Source of the DNA: UBA8958 sp964571695
GTDB taxonomy: Bacteria > Desulfobacterota > Syntrophia > Syntrophales > UBA8958
Direction of reading: 5' to 3'
DNA: 64,000 nucleotides
Assembly (NCBI GenBank): GCA_964571695.1
Contig: CAZNDG010000005.1
Span: 1-64,000, forward strand
Below the pieces are notes generated by a model. It was not told where the DNA came from, made no database searches, and saw nothing but the letters and a program-made list of their open reading frames with translations. The translations under genes were made by a program, and so were the position numbers. Shown piece by piece: positions 7,651 through 17,342 of the stretch. The first letter of the stretch is position 1, and each line of letters starts with the position of its first letter.

Positions 7651-9456
7651 CTAAGTGACGATGGCGGTCATGAACATGGTGTGGGCCGAGGGAGCCGCCG
7701 CAATGGGGGTCGAGAAGGCGCGGCCCAGCATCTCCGCTCCGGCGGCATAGTCCTCTTCTCCGGTCAGGCGGTGGAGGCGGAGGAGATTGTCAAAAATGAC
7801 ACTGTTTCCGGCGGGGATGGCCCCGTCGTAATGCTCCTGGGCGCGGAGTGGCACGTCGTTCCGGCTGTCCGGCGTCAGGTAGTAACCCCCCTGCCGTTCA
7901 TCCCGGAAATGGGTGTCCAGAAACCCCTGGAGCCCACGGACCCGCTCCAGGAACAACGGATCGCCGGTGTAGTCGAAGCAGTTCAGGAGCCCCCAGCTCA
8001 GAAATGCGTAGTCGTCCAGGAAGGACACCGCCAGCGCCTCCCCATCCCGCCAGCGGTGGCCCAGGGCGCCGTCGGTCCGGACCATCCTTTCCCAAACGAA
8101 ATCTACGGCCCGGCGGGCCGCGTCGTAATATGCCGGCGCGGAGAAGACCGCGGCGGCCCGGGCCAGGGCGGCGATCATCAGGCCGTTCCAGTCGGTGAGG
8201 ATCTTGTCGTCCCGGGTGGGGCGGATGCGACCGGACCGGACGGCGAAGAGCTTTTCCCGCGCCTTCGCCAGCCTTTCCTCCCGGTGGTCTGCCGGCAATT
8301 CCCGGCCGGTTGTCGCTCTGGCGGCTTCGAGGCGATGGAGGATGTTTTCTCCGGTGCGTCGGCCGGTGGCCTCCTCCACAAAGTTGCCCTCCTCCTCCAG
8401 ACCGTAGGCCTCGCTGAACAGGGCGGCTTCTTCCTTTCCCAGGACGGATTCGATCTCCTTCACCGTCCAGAGATAGAATTTCCCCTCCTCTCCCTCGCTG
8501 TCCGCGTCCTCGGCGGTGTAAAATCCCCCCGCTGGGTCCGTCATGTCCCGGAGCACATAGGTGATTATTTCCATGGCCGTCCGGCGGAAAATCTCCTCCC
8601 CCGTGGTTGCCCAGGCCTCGGTGTAGGCCAGACAGAGGAGGGCCTGGTCATAGAGCATCTTCTCGAAATGGGGCAGGAGCCACTGGCGGTCCGTGCTGTA
8701 ACGGTGGAAGCCGTAGCCGAGATGATCGCAGATGCCCCCGGCGCGCATGATCCGCAGGGTGTCGGCGGCGGACCGGATCGGCCTTGCCCGGCCCCGCTTT
8801 CGTCCGTAACGGAGGAGGAAGATAAGCTGGTGGGGCATGGGGAATTTAGGGGCCGGGCCGAATCCTCCCCACTGCTCGTCGTAGCGGGCCAGCAGTTCCG
8901 AGGCGGCCTCATCGGCGAGGTCCGGCGTCAGCGCCTCTCCCGGCGCCGGTGGTCGTTCCCCCTTCTCCATCGCCGTCATGATCCGCTCCGCCGCGGCCTG
9001 GACCTCCGGGCGCCGGGTCCGCCAGACCTCTTTAATATGGGGGATGATTTCCCGGAGACCCGTCCGGCCGAACCGGCTGTCCTTGGGGAGATAGGTGGCG
9101 GTAAAAAGCGGCCGCCTGTCCGGGGCGGCGATGACGGTCAGGGGCCAGCCGCCCCCACCGGTCATGAGCCGGCAGGCGGTCATGTAGAACTTGTCCACGT
9201 CGGGTCGCTCCTCCCGGTCCACCTTGACGCAGATGAAGGCGTCGTTCAACAGGGCGGCAATTTCGTGGTCCTCGAAAGACTCGTGCGCCATGACGTGGCA
9301 CCAGTGGCACGTGGCGTAACCGCTGGAGAGGAAAAGCGGCTTGTCTTCCCGTTCCGCCCGGGCAAAGGCCTCCTCGCCCCATGGATGCCAGTCCACGGGG
9401 TTGGCGGCGTGCTGGAGCAGATAGGGGCTTTTTTCCTTTTGCAGGCGGTTGGGCAT
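7651..9456 (-). CDS. DUF255 / YyaL-like thioredoxin-fold protein, short C-terminus
   Basis: A 601-residue protein of the YyaL/SPATA20 family. Residues 1-165 are the DsbH-like thioredoxin domain, with the hallmark KSPYLLQHAANPVDWHPWGEEA and the redox motif C50-H-W-C53. The remainder resembles a six-hairpin glycosidase-type alpha/alpha toroid. Typical members are around 680-700 residues; this one stops after SAHTMFMTAIVT, so the last 80 or so residues are missing. No continuation was found in the next frames, so it may be a true truncation. The role in the family is undetermined. Confidence 0.85.
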   Translation of the reverse strand: MPNRLQKEKSPYLLQHAANPVDWHPWGEEAFARAEREDKPLFLSSGYATCHWCHVMAHESFEDHEIAALLNDAFICVKVDREERPDVDKFYMTACRLMTGGGGWPLTVIAAPDRRPLFTATYLPKDSRFGRTGLREIIPHIKEVWRTRRPEVQAAAERIMTAMEKGERPPAPGEALTPDLADEAASELLARYDEQWGGFGPAPKFPMPHQLIFLLRYGRKRGRARPIRSAADTLRIMRAGGICDHLGYGFHRYSTDRQWLLPHFEKMLYDQALLCLAYTEAWATTGEEIFRRTAMEIITYVLRDMTDPAGGFYTAEDADSEGEEGKFYLWTVKEIESVLGKEEAALFSEAYGLEEEGNFVEEATGRRTGENILHRLEAARATTGRELPADHREERLAKAREKLFAVRSGRIRPTRDDKILTDWNGLMIAALARAAAVFSAPAYYDAARRAVDFVWERMVRTDGALGHRWRDGEALAVSFLDDYAFLSWGLLNCFDYTGDPLFLERVRGLQGFLDTHFRDERQGGYYLTPDSRNDVPLRAQEHYDGAIPAGNSVIFDNLLRLHRLTGEEDYAAGAEMLGRAFSTPIAAAPSAHTMFMTAIVT

Positions 9457-9732
9457 CGCGGCTGTCTCCTTGATCCGTAACTTACCTTATGCCGGGTTGT
9501 TTCGCAATGCCTTAAAAGTATGGGAGGTGTATCATTTGCATTGACAAGTTCCTAAATACATGACAAAAAAAGCTTCATGAGGTAGATATGCAGGCCCACC
9601 GTTCATGAGTTAATATGTTGTCGTTATTGTATATCTCCGGTTTGTCTGAATGGCGGTGGGTCTCTCTCTGCCCGACATAATCCCCGAGTTAAAATAAAAG
9701 ATTTTTGGTCACTATAATAAGGCAGTATAGTG

Positions 9733-11418
9733 ATGAAAAGCAAAAGGACCAAAATTCGTCCGTTCCGTCTCTCAGGGTTTTTCCTGCTAATTCTACTGAC
9801 AGGGTTATTCTCTGGAATACCATGTTCAAATGCCGAGGATCGCATCGTGCGGGTCGGGATTTATGACAATGCACCGAAGATCTTCGTTTCCGAATCCGGG
9901 GAATATGCCGGCATCTTCATCGATATTCTTGAGTACATCGCGAAGCAAGAGGGATGGACTTTGCGCTATGTCCCGGGCACCTGGAAAGAATGCCTGGAAC
10001 ATTTAGCGGCCGGAGACATCGACCTGATGCCGGACGTGGCCTATACCGCGGTACGGGAGAAGAAGTATTCGTTTCACAAGGTGACGGCTCTTTCATCTTG
10101 GGATCAGGTTTACAGCGGCAAAGGAAGCAGTATTCAATCCTTGTTTGATTTGCGTGGAAAGCGAATAGTCGCTCTTGAAGGTTCCGTTCAGCAGGCGGAA
10201 TTCATCCGCATGGTTGACAGCTTCGGTTTGAAGATGACCATCATGACGGTTCCGAATTACCAACAGGCGTTTGAAATGGTTGCGCGGGGTGGAGCTGACG
10301 CGGTTGTTTCCAATAATTTTTACGGGAATCTGAATGCCCGGAGGTACGGTCTTGATGATTCGGCGGTTATCTTTAATCCGTCGGTCCTTTTTTTTGCCGC
10401 GCCCAAAGGTAGAAACGATCAATTGTTACAGGCCATCGACACCCATTTGCTGAAGATGAAAGAAGACCCGCAATCGATTTATTATCAATCATTGAAACGC
10501 TGGACGGCGGAAGAGGTCAAGTTCAAACTGCCTGTATGGCTGCAGATCATAGGCCTCGTGGCGGTTGTCGTTCTGATTACAAGCCTCGTGGGAAGCGTTG
10601 TTTTAAAGCGACAGGTAAATGCCCGCACCAATGAACTGCGGCTGATCAATCAGGAGATGGAGCAGAGAATCATCGAACGCACGGCGGATCTGGCAAAAGC
10701 AATGGCAAAGGCGCAGGAGGCAGACCGGATCAAATCCGCCTTTCTGGCGACGATGTCTCACGAGTTGCGGACGCCCCTGAATTCCATTATCGGTTTCACG
10801 GGCATCATCCTGCGCGAGCGGGTCGGACCATTAAATGAGGAGCAGAAAAAACAGTTGAATATGGTGCGCAGCAGCGCCCAACACCTCCTGGCGCTGATCA
10901 ATGATGTCCTCGACATATCAAAGATTGAAGCCGGACAGTTGACTCTGGTCCAAGAGGTCGTCGATTTGCGAAAAATTATCGAGAAAGTTGAACAGAGCAC
11001 TCGTCCGCTTGCGGATAGCCGGGGGCTTGATATGGGATTCGAGATAGCCCCTGAATTAAATTCAATTCCGGGAGACGCCCGGCGGATAGAGCAGATTCTT
11101 CTGAACCTCCTCAGCAACGCCATCAAATTCACCGAAAAGGGCTCAGTGAAAATCGTCTGTACGGTGGACGAGGCCAATGTCATTCTAAAGGTTATCGATA
11201 CGGGAATCGGCATCAGATATGAAGATTTGGGAAAGGTATTCGAAACTTTCCGGCAGATCGATTCCGGAATAAGCAGAAAGTACGAGGGGACGGGACTGGG
11301 GCTTTCCATATCGAAAAGACTGGCGGAGTTGATGGGCGGGAAGCTCTGGGTGGAAAGCGTTTGGAATGAGGGCAGCACCTTCAACTTGTCCTTGCCTAAG
11401 GAGGGTAGCCACGCATGA
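9733..11418 (+). CDS. sensor histidine kinase with periplasmic solute-binding domain
   Basis: A 561-residue membrane kinase. It has an N-terminal signal or anchor (about residues 13-33), a periplasmic solute-binding-protein-3-like domain (about 38-260, with IFVSESGEYAGIFIDILEYIA), a transmembrane helix (LQIIGLVAVVVLITSLVGSVVL), a coiled coil, HisKA with MSHELRTPLNS as the phosphorylated histidine box, and an HATPase with N, G1 and G2 boxes (NLLSNAIKF, DTGIGI, GTGLGLSIS). GTG at 9730 is an alternative start. A TATAAT hexamer lies at 9713-9718 and AAGG serves as ribosome site. The gene overlaps the next receiver gene by 4 bp. It probably senses an amino acid or other small solute outside the membrane. 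Confidence 0.88.
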   Translation: MKSKRTKIRPFRLSGFFLLILLTGLFSGIPCSNAEDRIVRVGIYDNAPKIFVSESGEYAGIFIDILEYIAKQEGWTLRYVPGTWKECLEHLAAGDIDLMPDVAYTAVREKKYSFHKVTALSSWDQVYSGKGSSIQSLFDLRGKRIVALEGSVQQAEFIRMVDSFGLKMTIMTVPNYQQAFEMVARGGADAVVSNNFYGNLNARRYGLDDSAVIFNPSVLFFAAPKGRNDQLLQAIDTHLLKMKEDPQSIYYQSLKRWTAEEVKFKLPVWLQIIGLVAVVVLITSLVGSVVLKRQVNARTNELRLINQEMEQRIIERTADLAKAMAKAQEADRIKSAFLATMSHELRTPLNSIIGFTGIILRERVGPLNEEQKKQLNMVRSSAQHLLALINDVLDISKIEAGQLTLVQEVVDLRKIIEKVEQSTRPLADSRGLDMGFEIAPELNSIPGDARRIEQILLNLLSNAIKFTEKGSVKIVCTVDEANVILKVIDTGIGIRYEDLGKVFETFRQIDSGISRKYEGTGLGLSISKRLAELMGGKLWVESVWNEGSTFNLSLPKEGSHA

Positions 11419-11804
11419 AAGGGAGAGTCCTGATTATCGAAGACAACGAACAGAATATGTATCTCATCAAGTACATTTTAGAGGATGGCGGTTATGACGT
11501 CCGGTGGGCAAGCGATGGAAAGGAAGGGATAGAACTGGCCGCGGTTATCCGGCCCGATCTGATTCTCCTCGACATCCAGTTGCCCACCATGGACGGTTAT
11601 GCCGTCGCCAGGAACCTGAGACGAAATCCCGATCTTGCGGATATCCCGATTATCGCCGTCACGTCTTATGCCATGCCGGGCGACCGAGAGAAAGCAATGG
11701 AAGCAGGATGCAGCGGTTACATAGAAAAGCCCATAGATCCGGACACCTTTGAAGAGCAAGTTGAAAAGCACCTGAGCTCGGAGGGGTTGAAGGAGGTATC
11801 ATGA
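11415..11804 (+). CDS. single-domain response regulator (receiver)
   Basis: A 129-residue stand-alone receiver: the acidic pair in IIEDNEQN, phospho-acceptor Asp in LILLDIQLPTMDGY, the conserved Thr/Ser in IIAVTSYAM and Lys in YIEKPIDP. It has no output domain. It overlaps the kinase upstream (ATGA junction) and the receiver-PAS-HD-GYP gene downstream by 4 bp each, so it is probably the phosphotransfer intermediate or a sink in this pathway. Confidence 0.92.
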   Translation: MKGRVLIIEDNEQNMYLIKYILEDGGYDVRWASDGKEGIELAAVIRPDLILLDIQLPTMDGYAVARNLRRNPDLADIPIIAVTSYAMPGDREKAMEAGCSGYIEKPIDPDTFEEQVEKHLSSEGLKEVS

Positions 11805-14764
11805 AGAGGATACTGATCGTCGATGACAACGAAGCCAATCTGTACATGCTGGAAATCCTCCTGAAAGGGGAAGGGTTCGAGGTTATTTTGGCAGCGAACG
11901 GGAAGGAGGCCTGGGAAAAAGCCCTTCTCGCCCCCCCGGACCTGATTGTCACGGATGTTCTCATGCCGGTAATGGATGGTTATGCCCTCTGCAAGAATTG
12001 GAAATCAGATGATAAGTTGAAACATATCCCCTTCGTGATTTATACGGCTACCTATACCGGCACGAAAAACGAGGCGTTTGCGCTGAGCCTCGGGGCGGAT
12101 CGCTTCATCCTCAAGCCCCAGGAGCCGGATATGCTGCTGCGGCTCTTAAGCGAGGTGCTGGCGGACAACTACACCGCCAGACAGGTGGAGACCAAACCTC
12201 TTGAGGAGGAGATACAATTTTTTAGGCAATACAACGAGATCCTGTTCAACAAACTCGAAAAAAAGATGTCGGATCTGGAGACGGCCAATCGGGAGTTGAA
12301 GGTATTGGCGGAGAGGTATCGTTTATCTTTTGAGAACGTGTCGGACGTGATCTACATGATTGACAACGATTTCAAGATTATCAGCATCTCTCCGAGCGTG
12401 GAAAGAATAATGGGCTACAAGCCGGAAGCGTTTATCGGCCGCAATGTTGCCGATTTAGCCGATATCTTCGCGGCGGGGTCATTGGAGCGGGCGGTCAAGG
12501 ACATTGACCTGATTTTGAACGGTCACCCAATTTCATCGATGATGTATGAATTTATCGCCAAGGATGGGTCGGTCATATTTGGCGAGGTCAGCGGGTCGCC
12601 AATAATGCAGGAAGGCAAAATCCTCGGGATGATTGCTATCGCCCGTGATGTTACAGATCGCCAACGCGCCCAGGAGGAACTGAGGGAAAGTGAGCGGCAA
12701 TACCGTGAACTGTACGATTTCCTGCCGATTCCGGCGTATGAGATGGATTTCAACGCGAATATAACCTTCGCCAATCGGGCTATTTATGAAACCTTCCGGG
12801 GTACGGAAGCGGATCTCAAAAAAGGCTTCAACGCCTGGCGGCTGCTTTCGGATGAAGAAGCCGAAAAATCGCGTCGGAATATTGACCGCCTGCTGCACGG
12901 CGAACAAGTGAAGAGTACCGAATACAACTTCAAGAGATTGGATGATTCCTGCTTTCCCGCCCTTGTAACTTCCAGCGTGCTTTACCGCAATGACAAACCC
13001 GTGGGACTGCGGGGTGCGATCATAGACATTACGGAACGCAAGCGGGTGGAAGACGATTTACGGAAGAGCGAAGAAAAGTATCGATTTTTATTTGACAATG
13101 CCAGTGAGTCCATCTTGGTTATTCAGGGAGGAACGATAAGATTTGCCAATCCCGCGTCGCTCATCCTTTCCGGGTATCCGGAGGAGGATTTGCTCTTTAA
13201 GCCTTTCACTGAATTCATTCATCCTGAAGACCGTGAAATGGTGTATGGATACTATGAAAAAAGAACAGCCGGGGAAGAGGTTCCATCGAACTATACCTTC
13301 AGGATCAAGACCCGGGACGGGGCTGTCAAATGGGTGTCGATCCATGCGGCTCTTGTTGACTGGGAGGGCGGTTCCGCCACGCTAAACTTCTTGAGCGATA
13401 TCACCGAGCAGAAAAGGGCTACGGAAGCCCTTCGGGAAAGTGAGGAGAAGTATCACTCCTTGTTTGAGCACTTACAGGATGCGGTCTTTCTGACCAGGCC
13501 CGACGGTTCCATAATCGAGGCCAACAAAGCGGCCTGCGAAATGTTCGGCAGGTCGGTGGATGAACTGAGATCGTTGGGACGCAGCGCGGTAGTGGATGAG
13601 GCCGATCCCTGTTTAACGGCCGCGTTGGAGGAGCGGGCCCGCACCGGCCGAGCACGGGCCGAGATCACGATGCTTCGCGCCAATGGCGAGAAATTTCTCG
13701 GGGATATCACCTCCACCATTTTCACCGATATGAACGGGCAGCAAAAAACCAGCATGATTGTTCGAGACATCACTGAGCGCAAAAAAGCGGCGGATGCATT
13801 ACGAAACAGCGAGGCCCGTTTTCGGAGCTATTTCGAGTTGCCGCTCATCGGCATTGCCATCACCTCGCCGGAAAAGGGCTGGCTGGAAGGAAATGATCGT
13901 CTGACGTCCATCCTCGGGTATCCGTGGCAGGAACTCAGAAACATGACCTGGGTTGACTTGACCCATCCCGAAGATCTTGCCGCGGATGTGGAGCAATTCC
14001 ATCGTGTTTTGGCCGGCGAGATTGAAAGCTACATGATTGAAAAACGTTTCATACGAAAAAGCGGTGAGGCGATATGGACCAGCATGGCGGCCGGCTGCGT
14101 GCGTAAAAAAGATGGCGCGGTGGACTATTTTGTGGTCCTGTTGGAGGATATAACGGAGCGGAAAGAAAGCGTCAATCGCCTCAGGAAATCATTGGGGGCC
14201 ACCATTCAGGCCATGGCCGTGACCGTTGAGGCAAGGGATCCGTACACCGCCGGTCATCAGCACAGAGTAGCCGATCTGGCCCGGTCTATTGCCGCGGAGT
14301 TGGGGCTGCCGGCCGACCAGATCGATGGCATCGGTATGGCCGCGACTATCCATGACCTCGGCAAGATCTCCGTGCCCGCCGAACTCCTGAGCATGCCCAG
14401 GAAATTGACGGACATCGAATTCAGCCTCATCAAGACGCACAGTCGGTCAGGCTACGACATCTTGAAAGACATTGAATTTCCCTGGCCTATTGCCCGGATA
14501 ATCCTTGAGCATCATGAGCGGATGAATGGGTCGGGATACCCCCAGGGACTGAGGGGAGATAACATCCTTATCGAGTCCAGGATTATATCGGTTGCCGATG
14601 TTGTGGAATCCATGGCCTCGCACCGGCCCTACCGTGCAAGCCTTGGCATTGACGCGGCATTGGAGGAGATAGGAAAGTACAGCGGCATATTGTACGACGA
14701 TAACGTCGTGGATGCCTGCCTGAGATTGTTCCGTGACAAGGGGTTTCAGCTTTTAACGGCATGA
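11801..14764 (+). CDS. receiver-PAS5-HD-GYP c-di-GMP phosphodiesterase
   Basis: A 987-residue cytoplasmic regulator. Residues 1-120 are a receiver (IVDDNEANLYML, LIVTDVLMPVMDGY). Five PAS/PAC units follow, each beginning with an SE-x-(K/R)-(Y/F)-type or equivalent motif and ending in DIT-E-(R/Q)K. The last 190 residues form an HD-GYP domain with IHDLGKISVP and HHERMNGSGYPQGL, the metal-binding HD and GYP signatures of c-di-GMP phosphodiesterases. It is probably controlled by phosphorylation from the upstream kinase and by PAS ligands. The output would be lower c-di-GMP. Confidence 0.92.
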   Translation: MKRILIVDDNEANLYMLEILLKGEGFEVILAANGKEAWEKALLAPPDLIVTDVLMPVMDGYALCKNWKSDDKLKHIPFVIYTATYTGTKNEAFALSLGADRFILKPQEPDMLLRLLSEVLADNYTARQVETKPLEEEIQFFRQYNEILFNKLEKKMSDLETANRELKVLAERYRLSFENVSDVIYMIDNDFKIISISPSVERIMGYKPEAFIGRNVADLADIFAAGSLERAVKDIDLILNGHPISSMMYEFIAKDGSVIFGEVSGSPIMQEGKILGMIAIARDVTDRQRAQEELRESERQYRELYDFLPIPAYEMDFNANITFANRAIYETFRGTEADLKKGFNAWRLLSDEEAEKSRRNIDRLLHGEQVKSTEYNFKRLDDSCFPALVTSSVLYRNDKPVGLRGAIIDITERKRVEDDLRKSEEKYRFLFDNASESILVIQGGTIRFANPASLILSGYPEEDLLFKPFTEFIHPEDREMVYGYYEKRTAGEEVPSNYTFRIKTRDGAVKWVSIHAALVDWEGGSATLNFLSDITEQKRATEALRESEEKYHSLFEHLQDAVFLTRPDGSIIEANKAACEMFGRSVDELRSLGRSAVVDEADPCLTAALEERARTGRARAEITMLRANGEKFLGDITSTIFTDMNGQQKTSMIVRDITERKKAADALRNSEARFRSYFELPLIGIAITSPEKGWLEGNDRLTSILGYPWQELRNMTWVDLTHPEDLAADVEQFHRVLAGEIESYMIEKRFIRKSGEAIWTSMAAGCVRKKDGAVDYFVVLLEDITERKESVNRLRKSLGATIQAMAVTVEARDPYTAGHQHRVADLARSIAAELGLPADQIDGIGMAATIHDLGKISVPAELLSMPRKLTDIEFSLIKTHSRSGYDILKDIEFPWPIARIILEHHERMNGSGYPQGLRGDNILIESRIISVADVVESMASHRPYRASLGIDAALEEIGKYSGILYDDNVVDACLRLFRDKGFQLLTA

Positions 14765-14831
14765 CTTCGCTGGCAATCCTTGCTTACAATTCAGGGGTGG
14801 TTGCTCCGGCTTCATGGTGACGGGCGGTGGT

Positions 14832-16493
14832 TCAAAGCAGGTCGCTTATTGCCCCGTCGGGGTCGCCGGGGAAGTGGAAGCGGATCACCCGGCGTCCCCG
14901 GTCGCGGAGCGCCCGGCGGTCTCCCGTCGCCTGGGCGGCCTTGAGGGCGCCGAAGGTCAGAAATGACGCTTCCTGTCCGGGTTCGTCGGGAATGGAGATG
15001 TCTTCGGCATCGCCGGCGGTGAACTGGATGAAGAGGCCGCCGCCCCCGTCGCCCTTGTGCAACTGCCCGGTGGAATGGAGATACCGGGGGCCGTAGCCCG
15101 CCGTTGTGGCCAGCCGCCGGCGGTCCCGGATCTTCCGCCGCAATCCCGCCAGCGCCCGGTCCAGCGCGGGGGTGGGGGTGAGGTAGGCCTGGAGGGCCAC
15201 ATAATCCCCACCCCCGCCCTGAGCCAGGAAATCCGCCAGGGAGGGGTATTCCCCGTATATGTCCCAATGAGCGGATGACCAGGCGGGTTTTTCCTCGGGG
15301 AGCCGTCTTGTCTCCCGGTAGGCGGCGGTCATTTCCCGGACGAGGGTTTTGGCGGCCTCCACGTCGGGCTGGTCGAAGGGGTTGATCCCCAGTCGCCAGC
15401 CGGCGACGGCCGTAGCCGTCTCCCAGGTAAAGATCTGCCCGCCCAGTTCGTAGGGATCGCCCAACGCTATCTTCAGGACGGGGTGGCCCGACCGGCGGAG
15501 AGCGGCCAGCAGCTCTTCCTGGGGTCTGTCGCCGCCCAAGCCGATGGCGATGAAGACCCGGTCGTCGCCGTAGCTCTCCGGCGACCCCGGCGGTTCGCCG
15601 ACGATGGGAACGATGCCCCGGCCCTCCTTGCCGGTGCTTTCCGCGAGTAACTGCTCCAGCCAGGCGCCGAAGCTCTCCAGGGGCGGGGAGAAGAAAAAGG
15701 TTGCCTTGTCCCTGCCCGTCCGGGCCAGTTCGCCCAACGCCGCACCGAGAATAGCGGCATCGCTCAATGTTTCCGCTGCCGTGTCTGCCCGCATCTTGGC
15801 GGCTGCCGCCGCGGCTTCGGCCAGGAGTCGTTTCACATCCATACCGATCAGGGCGGCGGGGACGAGACCGAAGCAGGACAAAGCGGAGTAGCGCCCCCCG
15901 ATGTCCGGATCGTTGAGGAAGGTGTGGCGGAAGCGGAGCCGCTCCGCCCAGGCGGCGATGCCGCTCCCCGGGTCGGTGATGGCGACGAAATGGCGCCCTG
16001 TTTCGTTCTGACCCAGGGTGGTGACGGCCTGATTGTAAAAGTATTTCATCAGAGAGAAGGTTTCGACGGTGCCTCCCGACTTGGTGGCAACGATGAAAAG
16101 GGTACGGGAGAGGTCGAGACTTCGGGCGCAGGCCAGCACGGCGCCGGGATCGGTGGTGTCGAGAATGGTCAGTTCCGGAAACCCCGGCCGGACACCGAAA
16201 GTATTACGAAAGCTTTCCGGGGCGAGGCTGGAGCCCCCCATTCCCAGGAGGATCGCCTGGACATAGCCGTCCCGACGGATGGAGGCCGCCCATTGGTCGA
16301 TCTCCGCCAGGCGGACGGGCATATTTTCGGGACAGTCCAGCCACCCCAGGCGATTGGCGATCTCCGTGGACGCGGGTTTCCATATTGTATGGTCCCGCTT
16401 CCAGAGCCGGTCCATAATCCCTTCCCGGAGGAAATCATCCCGGGCGGCGTCGATTGCCTTTTGGCCGGGGCCCGGGTAAAAGGCCGTTTTCAT
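14832..16493 (-). CDS. pgi: glucose-6-phosphate isomerase
   Basis: A 553-residue phosphoglucose isomerase (glucose-6-phosphate to fructose-6-phosphate). It shows AILLGMGGSSLAPESF, the sugar-phosphate SIS loop VATKSGGTVETFSLMKYFY, and HFVAITDPGSG. The sequence style is that of the PGI half of transaldolase-PGI fusions, here as a free-standing protein. The C-terminal part with FIQFTAGDAEDISIPD matches that subgroup. The start at 16493 is the first ATG; no partner gene is coupled to it. Confidence 0.85.
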   Translation of the reverse strand: MKTAFYPGPGQKAIDAARDDFLREGIMDRLWKRDHTIWKPASTEIANRLGWLDCPENMPVRLAEIDQWAASIRRDGYVQAILLGMGGSSLAPESFRNTFGVRPGFPELTILDTTDPGAVLACARSLDLSRTLFIVATKSGGTVETFSLMKYFYNQAVTTLGQNETGRHFVAITDPGSGIAAWAERLRFRHTFLNDPDIGGRYSALSCFGLVPAALIGMDVKRLLAEAAAAAAKMRADTAAETLSDAAILGAALGELARTGRDKATFFFSPPLESFGAWLEQLLAESTGKEGRGIVPIVGEPPGSPESYGDDRVFIAIGLGGDRPQEELLAALRRSGHPVLKIALGDPYELGGQIFTWETATAVAGWRLGINPFDQPDVEAAKTLVREMTAAYRETRRLPEEKPAWSSAHWDIYGEYPSLADFLAQGGGGDYVALQAYLTPTPALDRALAGLRRKIRDRRRLATTAGYGPRYLHSTGQLHKGDGGGGLFIQFTAGDAEDISIPDEPGQEASFLTFGALKAAQATGDRRALRDRGRRVIRFHFPGDPDGAISDLL

Positions 16494-16538
16494 CGGTCCG
16501 TACTCACCGATTGTCCATCCTGATGGCGGTTTGCAAGG

Positions 16539-17321
16539 TTATCGCTCATTGCTCAGGATACCGCTCAGGAAGGAGCTCTGATCGACGCTTTTTCCCCCCG
16601 CAACCGGCGCGCTGCGAATGATTCGGTCCGCGAGGCGGGAAAACGGCAGACTCTGAAGCCAGACAATGCCGATTCCCTGCAGCGTGGCCAGGAAAAGCCC
16701 CTCCCCGCCGAAAAACATGGACTTCAAATTACCGGCACGCTGGATATTGTAGTTGATCCCCCGGGTAAAGGCTACGATGCAACCGGTGTCCACCCGCAGC
16801 GTCTGCCCGGTCAGCTTCTTTTCGATCACCATGCCCCCGGCATGGACAAAGGCCCAGCCATCTCCCCGCAACCGCTGCAGAATAAACCCCTCCCCGCCGA
16901 AAAAGCCGGCGCCCAACTTCTGGGCAAAGGCGATCGACAGCTCTGTCCCCAGGGCGGCGCATAGAAAGGAATCCTTCTGGCAGATCAGATCCCCCCCCAA
17001 ACCGGCCAGATTCATGGGGATGATCTTGCCGGGATGGGCGGCGGCAAAGGCGACCTTCTGCTTGTTGTGTCCCCGGTTGGTAAAATGGGTCATGAAGATC
17101 GATTCGGAGGTCAGGACCCGCTTGCCGGCGCTCAAAAGCTTGTCCATAAATCCTGATGACGGGTTGGATCCGTCCCCCATTTTTGTTTCGAACTGAATGT
17201 CCCCATCCATGTAGTTCATGGCGCCGGCTTCGGCGATCACGGTTTCGCCGGGGTCCAGTTCAACTTCCACAATCTGTAGATCGTCTCCCAGTATACGATA
17301 ATCGACTTCATGGCTTTTCAT
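16539..17321 (-). CDS. TIGR00266/AIM24-family protein
   Basis: A 260-residue protein of the TIGR00266 (AIM24-like) family. It has VIAEAGAMNYMDGDIQFETKM near residues 28-48 and the repeated FFGGEGFILQRLRGDG and FFGGEGLFLATLQGIG segments characteristic of the trimeric tryptophan-RNA-binding-attenuator-like fold. It is soluble, with no catalytic motif; the function is unknown. A GGAGGAGAAATC ribosome site precedes ATG 17321. It lies just after the phasin-like gene (21 bases), probably cotranscribed. Confidence 0.82.
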   Translation of the reverse strand: MKSHEVDYRILGDDLQIVEVELDPGETVIAEAGAMNYMDGDIQFETKMGDGSNPSSGFMDKLLSAGKRVLTSESIFMTHFTNRGHNKQKVAFAAAHPGKIIPMNLAGLGGDLICQKDSFLCAALGTELSIAFAQKLGAGFFGGEGFILQRLRGDGWAFVHAGGMVIEKKLTGQTLRVDTGCIVAFTRGINYNIQRAGNLKSMFFGGEGLFLATLQGIGIVWLQSLPFSRLADRIIRSAPVAGGKSVDQSSFLSGILSNER

Positions 17322-17342
17322 GATTTCTCCTCCCCGTGCTGT

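Noticed and set aside
7681..9480. Long plus-strand reading frame of about 600 codons opposite the YyaL-like gene
   Set aside because: It is the antisense image of a GC-rich gene, with low-complexity composition (G, P, R, V rich) and no motif; the minus-strand frame has clear family motifs.
14757..14772. A 16-base match (CGGCATGACTTCGCTG) shared with the palindromic unit in carB at about 36963
   Set aside because: In 64 kb an exact 16-base match is expected by chance with appreciable probability, and neither flank continues the similarity.
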